Positions 38,381-48,273 of a DNA stretch of 64,000 nt are shown here, piece by piece. Position numbers and translations under genes: made by a program. This DNA is from Olavius algarvensis associated proteobacterium Delta 3 (GTDB lineage Bacteria > Desulfobacterota > Desulfobacteria > Desulfobacterales > CAFBRK01), in contig CAFBRK010000015.1 of assembly GCA_903231505.1 (NCBI GenBank), positions 62,001-126,000 on the forward strand, in the 5' to 3' direction. The notes beneath the pieces were generated by a model. The model was not told the DNA's origin. It saw only the letters and a list, made by a program, of their open reading frames with translations, and did not search any database. Within the stretch, counting starts at the first letter, position 1. Each line of letters opens with the position of its first letter.

Positions 38381-39187
38381 ATGGCGGTCAAAGACTATAT
38401 CCGTGAGCGGTTCTTCCCGCACATGTGGTGTCCGGGTTGCGGGCACGGCATTGTGCTCAACTCCTTGCTCAGGGCGGTCGAAAGACTGGGCATGAGTAAA
38501 AACGAAATCGTGATGGTTTCCGGAATCGGGTGTTCTTCCAGAATTTCCGGATACGTGGATTTCCACACCCTGCACACCATCCACGGCCGGGCCCTGGCAT
38601 TTGCAACCGGGGTGAAACTGGGGCAACCCGAACTGAACATCATCGTGCCGATGGGTGACGGGGACGCGCTCTCCATCGGCGGCAATCACTTCATCCACGC
38701 AGCCCGGCGTAACATCGACCTGACAGCCATTGTCATGAATAACCGGATCTACGGAATGACCGGTGGGCAGTACTCCCCTCTTTCCGGGTACGGCACCATG
38801 GCCACGACGGCCCCCTATTCGAATATCGACCAGGACTTCGATGTGGTAGACCTCTCCATCGCAGCAGGGGCCGCCTTTGTCGCCAGAACAACGGTCTACC
38901 ATGCCAAGCAGATGGCCGATATTCTGATGAAGGCCATTATCCACGAAGGCTTTTCCGTGGTGGAGGTGATGACCCAGTGCCCCACCTATTTCGGACGGAA
39001 AAATCGGGCCGGGGATGCCGTGGACATGATGGAACACATGAAAGAAATAACGACGCCGATCGGTTCGAAGGCCAAGGAGAAAAATCCGGACCTTCTTGAG
39101 CGGGGGATTTTCGTTCAAAAGGAAATCCCTGAGTACTGCCAGGAATACGAGAGGATCATCGAACGGGCCCAGGCCGACGTTTCATGA
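38381..39187 (+). CDS. korB: 2-oxoacid:ferredoxin oxidoreductase beta subunit (TPP-binding)
   Basis: 268 residues. WCPGCGHGIVLNSLL, GIGCSSRISGYVDFHTLH, the thiamine diphosphate motif MGDGDALSIGGNHFIHAARRN and VMNNRIYGMTGGQYSP. Together with KorA it forms the catalytic core decarboxylating a 2-oxoacid to acyl-CoA, or the reverse. Separated from korA by 70 bp that include repeat units. Confidence 0.93.
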   Translation: MAVKDYIRERFFPHMWCPGCGHGIVLNSLLRAVERLGMSKNEIVMVSGIGCSSRISGYVDFHTLHTIHGRALAFATGVKLGQPELNIIVPMGDGDALSIGGNHFIHAARRNIDLTAIVMNNRIYGMTGGQYSPLSGYGTMATTAPYSNIDQDFDVVDLSIAAGAAFVARTTVYHAKQMADILMKAIIHEGFSVVEVMTQCPTYFGRKNRAGDAVDMMEHMKEITTPIGSKAKEKNPDLLERGIFVQKEIPEYCQEYERIIERAQADVS

Positions 39188-39238
39188 AAGATACATGCAT
39201 GTCGGTGAACCCAAGATTGTCAATCGAACGAGGAAATC

Positions 39239-39781
39239 ATGGAACGTGTCAGAATAGTCTTTTCAGGCTCCGGCGGCCAGGGGGTCATCACGGCAGCGAT
39301 TATCCTGGCTGAAGCAGCCGTCCTTTATGAGGGACTGGAGGCTACCCAGTCTCAATCATACGGCCCAGAAGCCCGCGGTGGCGCCACACGAAGCGACGTG
39401 ATCATCGCCGGTAAAACAATCCGATTCCCGAAGGTGATCCAGCCCAACATCCTCGTTTGTCTGACCCAGGAAGCCTACAACAAGTTTTACAGCATCATCC
39501 GGCCTGGAGGGTTGCTCCTGACCGACAGCCGGTACGTCAACATCGAGCGAAAGGTCGATGCCCGTCAGTACCAGCTGCCGATGTACGAAACGGTCATGGA
39601 GAAAATCGGCAAACCGATTGTTTTCAATATCTTCATGCTGGGCACCCTCATGGGCTTAACGGACATGGTCCGCCCCGAATCCATTATGAAGGTCCTGAAA
39701 AACCGAATTCCCTCCCGGTTTCTGGAAATGAACGAGCAGGCGTTGAACCTGGGGATGGAGTTGGGGAAAGAGAACAAATAG
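39239..39781 (+). CDS. korC: 2-oxoacid:ferredoxin oxidoreductase gamma subunit
   Basis: 180 residues. FSGSGGQGVITAAIILAEAAVLYEGL and TQSQSYGPEARGGATRSDVIIA are the KorC/gamma signatures. It closes the kor set; the next feature is a long repeat tract and a converging DUF1847 gene. Confidence 0.93.
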   Translation: MERVRIVFSGSGGQGVITAAIILAEAAVLYEGLEATQSQSYGPEARGGATRSDVIIAGKTIRFPKVIQPNILVCLTQEAYNKFYSIIRPGGLLLTDSRYVNIERKVDARQYQLPMYETVMEKIGKPIVFNIFMLGTLMGLTDMVRPESIMKVLKNRIPSRFLEMNEQALNLGMELGKENK

Positions 39782-39785
39782 ATAA

Positions 39786-40083
39786 GCTATAAGTTAAAAG
39801 CTGAAAGCTGAATGATACAGAAAGGCTCAGGGCTTAAGGCTCAAGGCTTAGGGCTTCTGGATACTGGATGCTGGGATACATGGATGCAGGTGTCAGGTGT
39901 CGGGTTTCAGATATCAGAGATCAGATGTCGGATGTCGGAAGACGCAGGACCGAAGACAGAGGGCAGAAGGCAGAGGACAGCTAAGACATAAGGACGCACG
40001 GGCCAACGGGCCAACGGGCTGACGGGCCAACGGGCAAACGGGCAAACGGGCCAACGGGCTAAACTGGCCAACCGGCAAACCGA
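39786..40083 (-). repeat. Modular repeat tract 6 (reverse of the 45508 tract)
   Basis: Read on the minus strand: GGCCCGTT units, TGCGTCCTTATG linker, CTCTG/TTCTG units, GACATCC and TGACACC units, ATCCAG units, AAGCCCT units, TTCTGTATCATT linker, CAGCTTT units. The same modules occur in the same order at 45508-45907 on the plus strand. Confidence 0.9.
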
Positions 40084-40084
40084 T

Positions 40085-40774
40085 CTACCTCCCTCCGAAA
40101 TCCTCATCCTTTAACTTCTGATAGTACGTGTGCATCGTATAGAGCGCCGCCATCGGATTGTGCCCCGTGACCCGGTCTTTGGCGGCCAGCACCGTGCACA
40201 ACGCCTTGGCGTATTTGAGAAACAGAGCGTCATGTCCCACGCACAGGCCCAGCAGGATATTGAGATGGGTGTCTTCCCGGTTCAACAGTTCAGCCTGGAG
40301 GATGGGATTGCACATGGTCTCGAACGTACCGATCCGAATCTTTTCTGCGTCGTTGATTCCGATTTCTTCTTTGGGGACGGCACCGGCTTTGCAAGCGACC
40401 GATATTACTTCGAACCCGTGCCCCTCCAGTACGTCTGACAACATCCCGGCCTCTTTATGAAGCCCGATGCAGAATGCCATTCCGAGTTTTTGCGCCCCAA
40501 TCTTGCCGGCAAACTCAACGGTCTCCTGCAACCGGCTTTTTGACGGCTGCATCACATACGGCCCCGGCCCGCGGTTGGCATAACACTCCGCCTCCTGTAC
40601 CGATGCCAAACGGGCAAATTCGCCGATATCCGGTATCTGATAGGTTTCGGTAACCTTGGTGACGATATCCGGGTGATTCGTGGTCGGGCAAAACTCCGGC
40701 CCACGCCCACCTGTTTCCGCCAGACAGGCTTTCTCTTTCCCCGGGATCTTGCACTTAGCACAATGAGGTTTCAT
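40085..40774 (-). CDS. DUF1847 family protein
   Basis: 229 residues rich in Cys. The N-terminal CAKCKIPGKEKAC, the central MAFCIGLHKEAGML, VACKAGAVPKEEIGI, MCNPILQAELLN and LGLCVGHDALFLKYA match DUF1847, a family of likely metal-binding proteins of anaerobes. Function unknown. It converges with korC across a repeat tract. Confidence 0.82.
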   Translation of the reverse strand: MKPHCAKCKIPGKEKACLAETGGRGPEFCPTTNHPDIVTKVTETYQIPDIGEFARLASVQEAECYANRGPGPYVMQPSKSRLQETVEFAGKIGAQKLGMAFCIGLHKEAGMLSDVLEGHGFEVISVACKAGAVPKEEIGINDAEKIRIGTFETMCNPILQAELLNREDTHLNILLGLCVGHDALFLKYAKALCTVLAAKDRVTGHNPMAALYTMHTYYQKLKDEDFGGR

Positions 40775-40850
40775 TTTAATTTCTCCCGATATGTAAAAAA
40801 CTTCGAAAAATACTGAGTACTACCATAACTCGAGCGAAGAACACATGAAA

Positions 40851-40952
40851 CGGTATTTGGTATTCGGTATTTGGTATTAGCTGCTAAGCAAATAATCGGT
40901 CCCCGATGTCGGTTATCGAATACCCAATACCAAGTACCCAGTACCTAAATTT
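40851..40952. repeat. Opposed ACCCAAT/ATTTGGT heptamer tracts
   Basis: GGTATTTGGTATTC units (40853-40880) face ACCCAATACC units (40919-40945) across a 40-bp spacer, so the RNA could fold into a long imperfect hairpin. The second arm overlaps the hemW stop codon. Confidence 0.75.
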
Positions 40953-42132
40953 TGTCTACAAACCGTCCCGCAATACTATCCAGAAACCTCATCCCGGTCC
41001 GTGTAAGCCGGCATCGATCATTTCCGGTTTCAATTACGTTTTCTCTATTCAGTTCTTCCAGCAAGTCATCGAAGACAACCTGAAAGCGGGTGCCGAAAAA
41101 CCGATCGAATCGATCGTAGGAAATCCCGTCTACATCCCTCAGGCCGAGGTAGATCATTTCCACCATCGACTGGGACCGGGAGAGTTCCTCCTGTCCGGCG
41201 ATCGGTCGGTTTCCGTTGGTTATGGCATCCAGATACAAGGTGACGTCCCGATAGTTCCACCACCGGTGGGGATAAATAAACGAATGAGCGGCGGTGCCAA
41301 GACCGACGTAAGGGGCCAACCGCCAGTATTTCCGGTTGTGCCGGGAGCGATGTTCGGGGCCGCGGCAGTAATTGGAAATCTCGTAATGCTCGTACCCGTT
41401 CTTGTCGAGATAGACCGAAGTCAGCTCAAACAGATCTGCTATCCCTTCATCGGGCATCGGCCGGAAACGACGATCCTGGAGTAACTGAAACAGATCCGTT
41501 CCCGGCTCTATAGTTAGGCTATAGCACGACATGTGTTCGGGGGTGAAGGTGAGAGCCTGCTTCAGATCCCCCTTCCAGGAATCCGCTGACTGTTCCGGCA
41601 GTCCAAACATCAAATCGATGCCGATCCTACGAAACCCCGCTCGATGCGCTTCCTCGATGGCCTTTTCAGCATCTTCAGGGGAGTGAATCCGTCCTAGAAA
41701 TGAGAGATTATCGGCCTGAAATGACTGAACGCCAAGATTAAGCCGATTCGCCCCGACGTCCAAACAAGCGGCCAATTTTTCCGGTGTCACGGTGCCGGGA
41801 TTGGCTTCTATCGTAATTTCTGCGTCGGCTGTGATGGGAAACCATTCCTTTGCAGCTTGGATAATATCGGCAAGCTGAGTCCCGGACAAGGTCGTTGGCG
41901 TGCCGCCGCCAACATATACCGAATCAATCGTATCCACGAATGTCTCCGCCGCCATGACCATTTCCTTCTTAAGGGCCTCCAAAAAGGGGGACATGAGTGA
42001 CGGATCGTCTATGGAGTAGAAATCACAGTAGCGGCATTTCCGCTGACAAAACGGCACATGGATGTACAGGCCGGCCGGTTCGGAGGAAAGCAGTCGGTGG
42101 TTAACCACGTGCGGGGACGGGAGGAAGGTCAT
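40945..42132 (-). CDS. hemW: Heme chaperone HemW (radical SAM)
   Basis: 395 residues from MTFLPSPHVV; a TTG five codons upstream is less likely. YIHVPFCQRKCRYCDFYS has CX3CX2C plus the Phe-Tyr feature of HemN/HemW, followed by VYVGGGTPTTLSG, EANPGTVT, NRLNLGVQSFQ and IGIDLMFGLPEQ. The C-terminal HemN domain ends near LTRTGMRFLDSIAGRF. It lacks the N-terminal extension of coproporphyrinogen dehydrogenase HemN, so HemW fits better. Confidence 0.9.
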   Translation of the reverse strand: MTFLPSPHVVNHRLLSSEPAGLYIHVPFCQRKCRYCDFYSIDDPSLMSPFLEALKKEMVMAAETFVDTIDSVYVGGGTPTTLSGTQLADIIQAAKEWFPITADAEITIEANPGTVTPEKLAACLDVGANRLNLGVQSFQADNLSFLGRIHSPEDAEKAIEEAHRAGFRRIGIDLMFGLPEQSADSWKGDLKQALTFTPEHMSCYSLTIEPGTDLFQLLQDRRFRPMPDEGIADLFELTSVYLDKNGYEHYEISNYCRGPEHRSRHNRKYWRLAPYVGLGTAAHSFIYPHRWWNYRDVTLYLDAITNGNRPIAGQEELSRSQSMVEMIYLGLRDVDGISYDRFDRFFGTRFQVVFDDLLEELNRENVIETGNDRCRLTRTGMRFLDSIAGRFVDKI

Positions 42133-42174
42133 TGGGTAGTCAACCAACTTCCGGGGGCTAAGGTGCTAAAAAAG

Positions 42175-42290
42175 GAATTCCAAGCTATCCAAACACCGAA
42201 TACCAAACTCCAACTATCAGGTACCCAATACCAAATACCCGATACCCAATACCGAATACCCAATACCTAGTACCGCTGGCCTCCGGCCAG
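42175..42290 (+). repeat. ACCCAAT/ACCGAAT heptamer tract before DUF2333 end
   Basis: About 13 heptamer units (ACCAAAT, ACCCGAT, ACCCAAT, ACCGAAT), then a CTGGCCTCCGGCCAG palindrome, reaching the DUF2333 stop codon. Confidence 0.85.
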
Positions 42291-43547
42291 CTAAGTCTCG
42301 AGCGTCTTCATCAGCGTATAGAGGTAAACCATGGCATGGCTGATCGGGGCGGCCATGTTGGCGCGGTGGTTGGCTAATATTCCGCTCGAGGCGGCATCGG
42401 TGATCACCCACGGGTTGATATGTCTGGCGCGATCCAGATTTTCTATGGCATGGTGCATCAATTCAGTGCCGTCGCGACGAACCAGCACAGTCTGGAAGTC
42501 CACCATGATCGCTTCCAGGATCGGATGCATGGCGCTGGCCACACCCTTGGCATAGAAGAAATAGTTGTCCGCCTTATAGAAAGAAACCGGTTCCCCGGTT
42601 TTCTCTTCTGTTTTGACCAGATTCTCATCACAGCTCCCCAGAAGATCGACAAAGGCCGCCAGAAGAGGGAGCAGGTTGTCCGTCCGGGCAAAGAAACTGG
42701 CATCTCCTGATATCAGTCTCTCCCTGTAGGCCTCCAACTGATCCAGGCTGTCGATGTACTTTGTCTCAGGGCTCGGAAACCAGTACTGATTGGGTTTAAC
42801 CATGAACCAGTTCATGGCGTTTTGCAGTTCCGTCTCGAGTTTAGACGTGGAACTGGTGCGTGAAATACGGTCGCTGAGCTGTATTGCGGCACGGCGGGTC
42901 ACTTCCAACACACCGAGCTGGAAATTAATCACGTTATCGCCAAGCGTGATCACATCATTCGGTCGCCAGCCCCAGAATCTGTCCGATAGCTCATAGCGCA
43001 ACGGTTCGATAACGGCACTGACAAAGGCAACGCCATTGGCCTGCTCAACGAATTGCTCGTCCCCCGCCGCTCCGTGGCTACCAGAAGCAGCATGTCCTGC
43101 TGCCCCCTCGGCACCCAGACCTGCGGAAACCGTTTTTCCGTGGCTAGAGGCAGGCTTTCCCTGGGCCGCTACACCATGCTCCGAGGAACCCTGTTTACCT
43201 TGGGTAGAGGCGGTATCGTCATGTACCGGTGCATCATGTCCCGTGGTTTGCTCCCCATGAACTGCGTCTGCGGAATCTGCCGTTCCGTGGTCGGTAGCCC
43301 TGTGGTCTTCCGCGGGTGGGGGTCCGGAAGGTTCGGCGGCGGACGCAAGAGCCCCGGACTCAGCACTGTTGTGGCTCTTACCGGCCACCTGAATGGAAGC
43401 CGGCTTTTTGAAGTACCCCAGCACCACTCCGGCGCCCCACAGCATCACACCGATAATGAGGATACCGACAATGATCCGAATCCAGGCGAATTTCCTGAAC
43501 GCGCCCGGTCCCTTTGCCTCCGACGTCGTGCCTTCTGTGTCTGCCAT
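42291..43547 (-). CDS. DUF2333 family membrane protein
   Basis: 418 residues. One membrane helix (about 24-46), then a low-complexity Ala/Gly/His/Ser-rich linker (about 55-165), then the soluble domain: RFWGWRPNDVITLGDNVINFQLGVLEVTRR, WFMVKPNQYWFPS, FFARTDNLLPLL, ADNYFFYAKGVASAM and ANHRANMAAP. This fits DUF2333 as I remember it; function unknown. It starts 12 bp after selB, so it is probably co-transcribed. The linker is unusually rich in His and may bind metal. Confidence 0.7.
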   Translation of the reverse strand: MADTEGTTSEAKGPGAFRKFAWIRIIVGILIIGVMLWGAGVVLGYFKKPASIQVAGKSHNSAESGALASAAEPSGPPPAEDHRATDHGTADSADAVHGEQTTGHDAPVHDDTASTQGKQGSSEHGVAAQGKPASSHGKTVSAGLGAEGAAGHAASGSHGAAGDEQFVEQANGVAFVSAVIEPLRYELSDRFWGWRPNDVITLGDNVINFQLGVLEVTRRAAIQLSDRISRTSSTSKLETELQNAMNWFMVKPNQYWFPSPETKYIDSLDQLEAYRERLISGDASFFARTDNLLPLLAAFVDLLGSCDENLVKTEEKTGEPVSFYKADNYFFYAKGVASAMHPILEAIMVDFQTVLVRRDGTELMHHAIENLDRARHINPWVITDAASSGILANHRANMAAPISHAMVYLYTLMKTLET

Positions 43548-43559
43548 GGCGTGCCGTCC

Positions 43560-45473
43560 TCAGCTCTGTTTTCGAAGTTTACGGGTGTCGCCAATACGGA
43601 TAGTCACGTTTTTGGCGTCGAAATATTCGATTAACGGGATGACATATTTCCGGGTGGCACCGGTCATCTCTTTGAATTGGGGAGTAGATATCTCCCCGTT
43701 ATCCTTAAGATACTCCACCAATCGAGTCAGCAATTGGGTGATCGCCTCCCGGTGAAAATACAAGTCCTCTTTTACCTTGATTACTTCACCTTCGTCAACC
43801 AGCAGCATGAGAACATCCCGGGCCGATTTCGGGTTTACATCGAGGTTGGCGATCACCTCCTTAAAATACGGCGGCATCAGGGCGCCCTTTCGATACATAT
43901 CGATGATGTTTTTCCGAATGGTTTTCTGGTCGGCGGCCAGCGACACCGTGTGGGAGGCCGCACGGATGACCTCCCCCTCCTGGGCAATTTCCTGGTTCTG
44001 CAACATCTGGTTGAGAACAAGCGTAAAGGCTTTTCCGCCAAGGACATCGGGGAGTTTGGACTTTAGTTCCTCTTTGGGAATGCCCGGCTTGAGGGGATGT
44101 TGCGTGTGGTATCGATCCAACACGCCCTGGATATCCTGCCGGAGCTGTTCGAAAACGGTGTGATGTATGAAAATGCGGTGGTCGCGGTCCACCTGAACAA
44201 CCTGTTTCCGGGACAGCAAGCCCTGGAGCACCCGATCCAGCTCTTTTTCATTGGTGTTCGACATGAGTCGCAAGTGGCCGAACGACACCCCCCGGAACCC
44301 CCCGGCCCGGATGTGCAGCGAGACGATCTCTTCGACAGATCCGGTGGCCCACCCTTTCAGTAGATCGATCGTGTCCTCTCGAAATCGCTTGTGTTTTCCA
44401 GGGACGGGGTTGAGGACGCGGCCGCCTCCGATGGTGCGGATCGGCGAATAACTGCGTATGACAAATCGGTCATCTTTGACCAGTGCCACCGGTACCTCCA
44501 GACGGATCTGGGTAAATGCCGTCTCTCCGGGCTGAAACTCGTCCCGGTCCAGCAATATGAGGTAGCCGAGGATCTCGCTGGTGCCGGTGTGAAACCGCAC
44601 CCGGGTGCGGTTTTTCATCGGCTTTGTGTTGCTTTTTAGAAAATGGGTCTCCAGATCCACCATGTAGGTCGGCTCCAGATCGCCCGGTGTCGAGAGCACA
44701 TCGCCGCGGTTGACCTGCTCCTTGTCGAGCCCCTGAAAATTGATGGCCGTGCGGAGGCCGGCGCCGGCATCTTCGACGGGTTGATTGTGCACCTGAATGC
44801 CTCTGACTTTGGAACGGACACCGGGCGTATAGATCTCGATTGTCTGTCCCACCGTAACACGACCGGACACCAGCGAGCCGGTGATCACGGTGCCGAACCC
44901 CTTCATGGTAAACACCCGATCCACGGGCAGTCGGAAAAGCGTTGAATTCGGGCGTTCCGGAAGCTGAGAGGCGATGCTGTCCAGCGAGGCCAAAAACTCC
45001 GGAATGCCTTCGCCTGTGGCCGATGACACCGGCACCACCGGGGCAGCGTCCAGAAACGTGTCGCGGGTAAAGTCGGCAATATCTTCCTCGACCAACTCCA
45101 TCCATTCGTCGTCGACAAGGTCGATCTTTGTCAGTACCACCATGCCGTGGGCCACCCCGAGGAGCGTACAGATCTCCATGTGCTCCCGGGTTTGGGGCAT
45201 GATACCCTCATCGGCGGCAATGACCATGGCAACCATGTCGATGCCCGTGGCGCCGGCGACCATGTTTTTGACGAATTTTTCGTGGCCCGGCACGTCCACG
45301 ATACCGACATGCTGTCCGCTGGGCAGATCCAGGGAGGCAAAGCCGAGCTCGATGGTGATGCCCCGAGCCTGCTCCTCCTTGAGCCGATCGGTGTTGACAC
45401 CGGTCACGGCCTTGATCAGGCTGGTTTTGCCATGATCGATGTGCCCGGCGGTTCCGAGTATGACCTGTCTCAT
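43560..45473 (-). CDS. selB: Selenocysteine-specific elongation factor SelB
   Basis: 637 residues. EF-Tu-like GTPase: [19 protein letters not shown] (G1), [12 protein letters not shown] (G3), [10 protein letters not shown] (G4), then beta-barrel domains ([13 protein letters not shown]) and four C-terminal winged-helix modules that bind the SECIS RNA. It brings Sec-tRNA to UGA codons, so the organism makes selenoproteins. selA and tRNA-Sec are not in the window. AGAGG lies upstream of the start. Next downstream is DUF2333. Confidence 0.96.
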   Translation of the reverse strand: MRQVILGTAGHIDHGKTSLIKAVTGVNTDRLKEEQARGITIELGFASLDLPSGQHVGIVDVPGHEKFVKNMVAGATGIDMVAMVIAADEGIMPQTREHMEICTLLGVAHGMVVLTKIDLVDDEWMELVEEDIADFTRDTFLDAAPVVPVSSATGEGIPEFLASLDSIASQLPERPNSTLFRLPVDRVFTMKGFGTVITGSLVSGRVTVGQTIEIYTPGVRSKVRGIQVHNQPVEDAGAGLRTAINFQGLDKEQVNRGDVLSTPGDLEPTYMVDLETHFLKSNTKPMKNRTRVRFHTGTSEILGYLILLDRDEFQPGETAFTQIRLEVPVALVKDDRFVIRSYSPIRTIGGGRVLNPVPGKHKRFREDTIDLLKGWATGSVEEIVSLHIRAGGFRGVSFGHLRLMSNTNEKELDRVLQGLLSRKQVVQVDRDHRIFIHHTVFEQLRQDIQGVLDRYHTQHPLKPGIPKEELKSKLPDVLGGKAFTLVLNQMLQNQEIAQEGEVIRAASHTVSLAADQKTIRKNIIDMYRKGALMPPYFKEVIANLDVNPKSARDVLMLLVDEGEVIKVKEDLYFHREAITQLLTRLVEYLKDNGEISTPQFKEMTGATRKYVIPLIEYFDAKNVTIRIGDTRKLRKQS

Positions 45474-45507
45474 GGATTGACCTCTGTGGTCAGGTGATAG
45501 GTAGTTC

Positions 45508-45907
45508 CGCTAGCCCGTCTGCCCGTTGGCCCGTTGGCCCGTGCGTCCTTATGTTTTAGCTGTCCTCTGCCTTCTGCCCTCTGTCCTCTGACATCCGACA
45601 TCCGACATCCGACATCTGTCCTCTGTCTTCTGTCCTGCGTCTTCCGACCTCCGACCTCTGACCTCCGACCTCTGACCTCCACCCCGCCACCGGCGCACAA
45701 GCATCCAGTATCCAGAAGCCCTAAGCCTTGAGCCTTAAGCCCTGAGCCTTTCTGTATCATTCAGCTTTCAGCTTCGAACTTTCAGTTCATCCAGCATCCA
45801 GCATCAAGCATCAAGCATCCAGTATCAAGCATCCAGTATCCAGTATCCAGCATCCAGTATCCAGCATCCAGTATCCAGCATCCAGTATCCAGCATCCAGT
45901 ATCCAGA
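45508..45907 (+). repeat. Modular repeat tract 7, the longest
   Basis: In order: GGCCCGTT units, TGCGTCCTTATG linker, CTCTG/TTCTG units, GACATCC units (x3), CTCTGTC units, GACCTCC/GACCTCT units, a CCGCCACCGGCGCACAAG insert, ATCCAG units, AAGCCCT units, TTCTGTATCATT linker, CAGCTTT units, then about 17 ATCCAG/ATCAAG heptamers. It ends 2 bp before the stop of the small membrane protein. Confidence 0.92.
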
Positions 45908-45908
45908 A

Positions 45909-46082
45909 CTATTTTTCTTTTCGATCCCGAAGGTATCCGGTAAAATAGGCCAATCCCACCAGAATGACCCAGAGACCGATCATATACGGCACACCGGCTT
46001 CCGGCCGGAAAAACCGGGTGATCATGATCGCGAAAACGAGCCCGACAATAGCGCGAATAGCGAAAAGCTGTAATTGATTCAT
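45909..46082 (-). CDS. 57-residue two-helix membrane protein
   Basis: The ORF starts [20 protein letters not shown] and ends GYLRDRKEK. Hydrophobic stretches at about 9-22 and 33-51 are separated by [11 protein letters not shown], and the tail is basic. GAGG lies about 7 nt before the ATG and codon use fits the neighbours, so I consider it real. No family recognised. Confidence 0.7.
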   Translation of the reverse strand: MNQLQLFAIRAIVGLVFAIMITRFFRPEAGVPYMIGLWVILVGLAYFTGYLRDRKEK

Positions 46083-46248
46083 ATGGATTCCTCAATCGTG
46101 GTGAACCGACAATAATCGGTAATTGCAAGGCATGCATCTGATTATCCGAAAAGCGATACCGGGTCAACCGGGGGGGATGAGTATCGGGAGCGGATTCCCG
46201 GAACATCGAGGCCTTTGCCGGCTTTGTAATCGAATTGTGATCGGGTGT

Positions 46249-46618
46249 GTATAGGATCCAAGGCTTGCCCGCCTTCGGCGTGGATTCGAGGGGTCGAGTG
46301 GAATGATCACAGCAGTGGCCAACGAACCAAGGGATAGAGTGTTCGAGTCAAATCGGTATCTCTTCAACTTTCTGTAATTGTTTTGCCCCTTGAACCCTTG
46401 AACCCTGGGGCCCTTGGATCCTTTTTTAAATGAACCCTTGCTTGTGGGGTCGTAGCTCTGAAGGAGCGAAGCCCCAAGCCCCAGCCATGACCTGTGAACC
46501 TTGAACGGTGAACTTTGAACCCTTGAACCCCTGACCCCTTGGACCCTCGACCCCTCGAATCCACGCCGAAGGCGGGCAAGCCTCGAATCCTTTTCCTAAA
46601 AAAAATGTACCCTTGAAC
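46249..46618. repeat. TTGAACCC/TTGGACCC repeat tracts
   Basis: 46249-46300 has CCAAGG/CGAGGGG units. 46385-46618 has many CCCTTGAA, CCTTGAACCC and TTGGACCC units, including two mirrored copies of CCTTCGGCGTGGATTCGAGG (46271 and 46555). No gene in the 46083-46655 gap. Confidence 0.75.
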
Positions 46619-46655
46619 TCAGATTCATAATATGTTAGCAAGATTTCCTTATTAT

Positions 46656-46732
46656 GGTGGGCGTAGCTCAGTTGGTAGAGCCCCAGGTTGTGGCCCTGGT
46701 GGTCGTGGGTTCAAGTCCCATCGCTCACCCCA
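46656..46732 (+). tRNA. tRNA-His (GTG)
   Basis: Full cloverleaf with the extra G-1 opposite C73, as required for His identity, anticodon GTG, and encoded CCA. Confidence 0.96.
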
Positions 46733-46733
46733 A

Positions 46734-46756
46734 ATAAAATCGTTGCACGATTTTAT
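46734..46756 (+). other. Hairpin ATAAAATCG / CGATTTTAT after tRNA-His
   Basis: 9-bp perfect stem, 5-nt loop, same stem as at 33617. The rest of the gap to tRNA-Arg has further GC-rich palindromes but no gene. Confidence 0.5.
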
Positions 46757-47033
46757 GAAGCTGCTGCGCAGCGAAATAAGATCGTTTACAGGCCGCCTAA
46801 GGCAGGATAGCTGCGATCGATATTTGAGCTTGAATATTGCCGGCAGCTCCCGCAAAGGACGCGTCTTTTCCTCTCCCCTGGTGGGAGAGGCCAGGTGAGG
46901 GGGTAAGATATTAATCCGTATCGATGCACCGCAGATCGCTGCGGGGCTCGCCTTGTAACGGACAAACCTCCAGCACCTTTTCACATCAGATAAATCTTTC
47001 TGATGTACTCTGTACAAAAAACAGAAAGCTTAT

Positions 47034-47110
<77 letters not shown>

Positions 47111-47117
47111 AAAAAAT

Positions 47118-47160
47118 AAAGGGGTTATGGCTATTCAGCTATGACCCCTTTCTACTTTTA
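47118..47160 (+). terminator. Terminator of tRNA-Arg
   Basis: 15-bp stem AAAGGGGTTATGGCT / AGCTATGACCCCTTT with 4-nt loop, followed by CTACTTTT. Confidence 0.85.
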
Positions 47161-47541
47161 GGATTAATAGCCCCACAATAGCCCCCCGTTTTTCATGATT
47201 GTAGGGGCATTTCAGGGAACATTCTACCTTTTAGGATTCACTGCCCTGGTTCCTTTTATCCATCAGAACCAGCTCCAAACCAGTCATTCTGATTGTCCCC
47301 TCCCTCTCCCATTCTAATCCTCAACCATGATCAAATTGAAAAAACCACCCGGGGGGGGTGTCTTTGAAGGTGCCTGGGGGGTCTTGCCCAAAGGGTCCCA
47401 TACACATATCGATATACTTGTACACTGAACTTTATGAACATTACGTGTCAATCGGCTTTCAAAAATGACCCGCCACCGGCGTCCAAAATTGACCCACCCT
47501 AAGGTATAAAAAGTTAACGTAATAACATTCAGAGCCTCCCG

Positions 47542-48273
47542 TTAAGCGACTCTCTGCTTCATCCCCCAGCTGTCATTTCCGGTTTCGATAATTTCGCAGT
47601 GATGCGTCAGACGGTCCAGCATGGCCGTGGTCATTTTTTTGTCACCAAATACCTGAGGCCACTCTCCGAACGTCAAATTGGTAGTAACGATCACGGAAGT
47701 CTGCTCGTAGAGCTTTGAGATCAGATGGAACAGCAACTGGCTGCCGGATTTGGAGAACGGCAAATAGCCCAGTTCATCCAGGACCACTAGATCAAGGCGA
47801 ACAAGCTGGGCGGCTATTTTGCCACCATCGCCGATCAGCTTTTCCTGTTCCAATCCATTGGCCAGATCCACCAGGTTATAAAACTTGGCCCGGCAGCCGT
47901 TTCTGATGGCCTCTGCGGCAATTGCAATGGCCAGGTGGGTTTTGCCTGTAGCGGTGCCGCCTACAAAAATCAAATTAACTTGATTTTCCAAAAAGGCTCC
48001 TTCGTGCAATGACCGGATTTGCTGTTCATCAGTACCTGACTCTTTAAAATTGAAGGTGTCCAGCCCCTTCATCACCGGGAACCGTGCCTGTCCCATCCGA
48101 TACCGGATGCTGCGGAGATGGCGTTCGGCTGCTTCAGCCTTCAAAAGGTCCAGCAGGATCTTTTCAGTGGTCGCCCGCCGCTTGCGACCATTGGTCACCA
48201 CCTCGTCGCAGACCGCATGCATACCGCGCAGTTTGAGAGCTTCCAGGGTTTGCAGGATATCATTGCGCAACAT
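47542..48273 (-). CDS. istB: IS21 helper ATPase IstB
   Basis: 243 residues, AAA+ DnaA/DnaC-like. [23 protein letters not shown] (Walker A), [16 protein letters not shown] (Walker B), and [32 protein letters not shown] (sensor/C-terminal part). It assists IstA in target selection. Starts within the istA 3' end (14-bp overlap). Intact. Confidence 0.95.
   Translation of the reverse strand: MLRNDILQTLEALKLRGMHAVCDEVVTNGRKRRATTEKILLDLLKAEAAERHLRSIRYRMGQARFPVMKGLDTFNFKESGTDEQQIRSLHEGAFLENQVNLIFVGGTATGKTHLAIAIAAEAIRNGCRAKFYNLVDLANGLEQEKLIGDGGKIAAQLVRLDLVVLDELGYLPFSKSGSQLLFHLISKLYEQTSVIVTTNLTFGEWPQVFGDKKMTTAMLDRLTHHCEIIETGNDSWGMKQRVA

Noticed and set aside
45508..45907. CRISPR array
   Set aside because: Units are 7 bp with no spacers, and no cas genes are in the window; it is a tandem short-repeat tract.
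46652..47017. Minus-strand ORF of 121 codons
   Set aside because: It reads antisense through tRNA-His (the familiar false GERWDLNPRPPGPQPGALP tail) and a CCTCTCCCC-type intergenic sequence.
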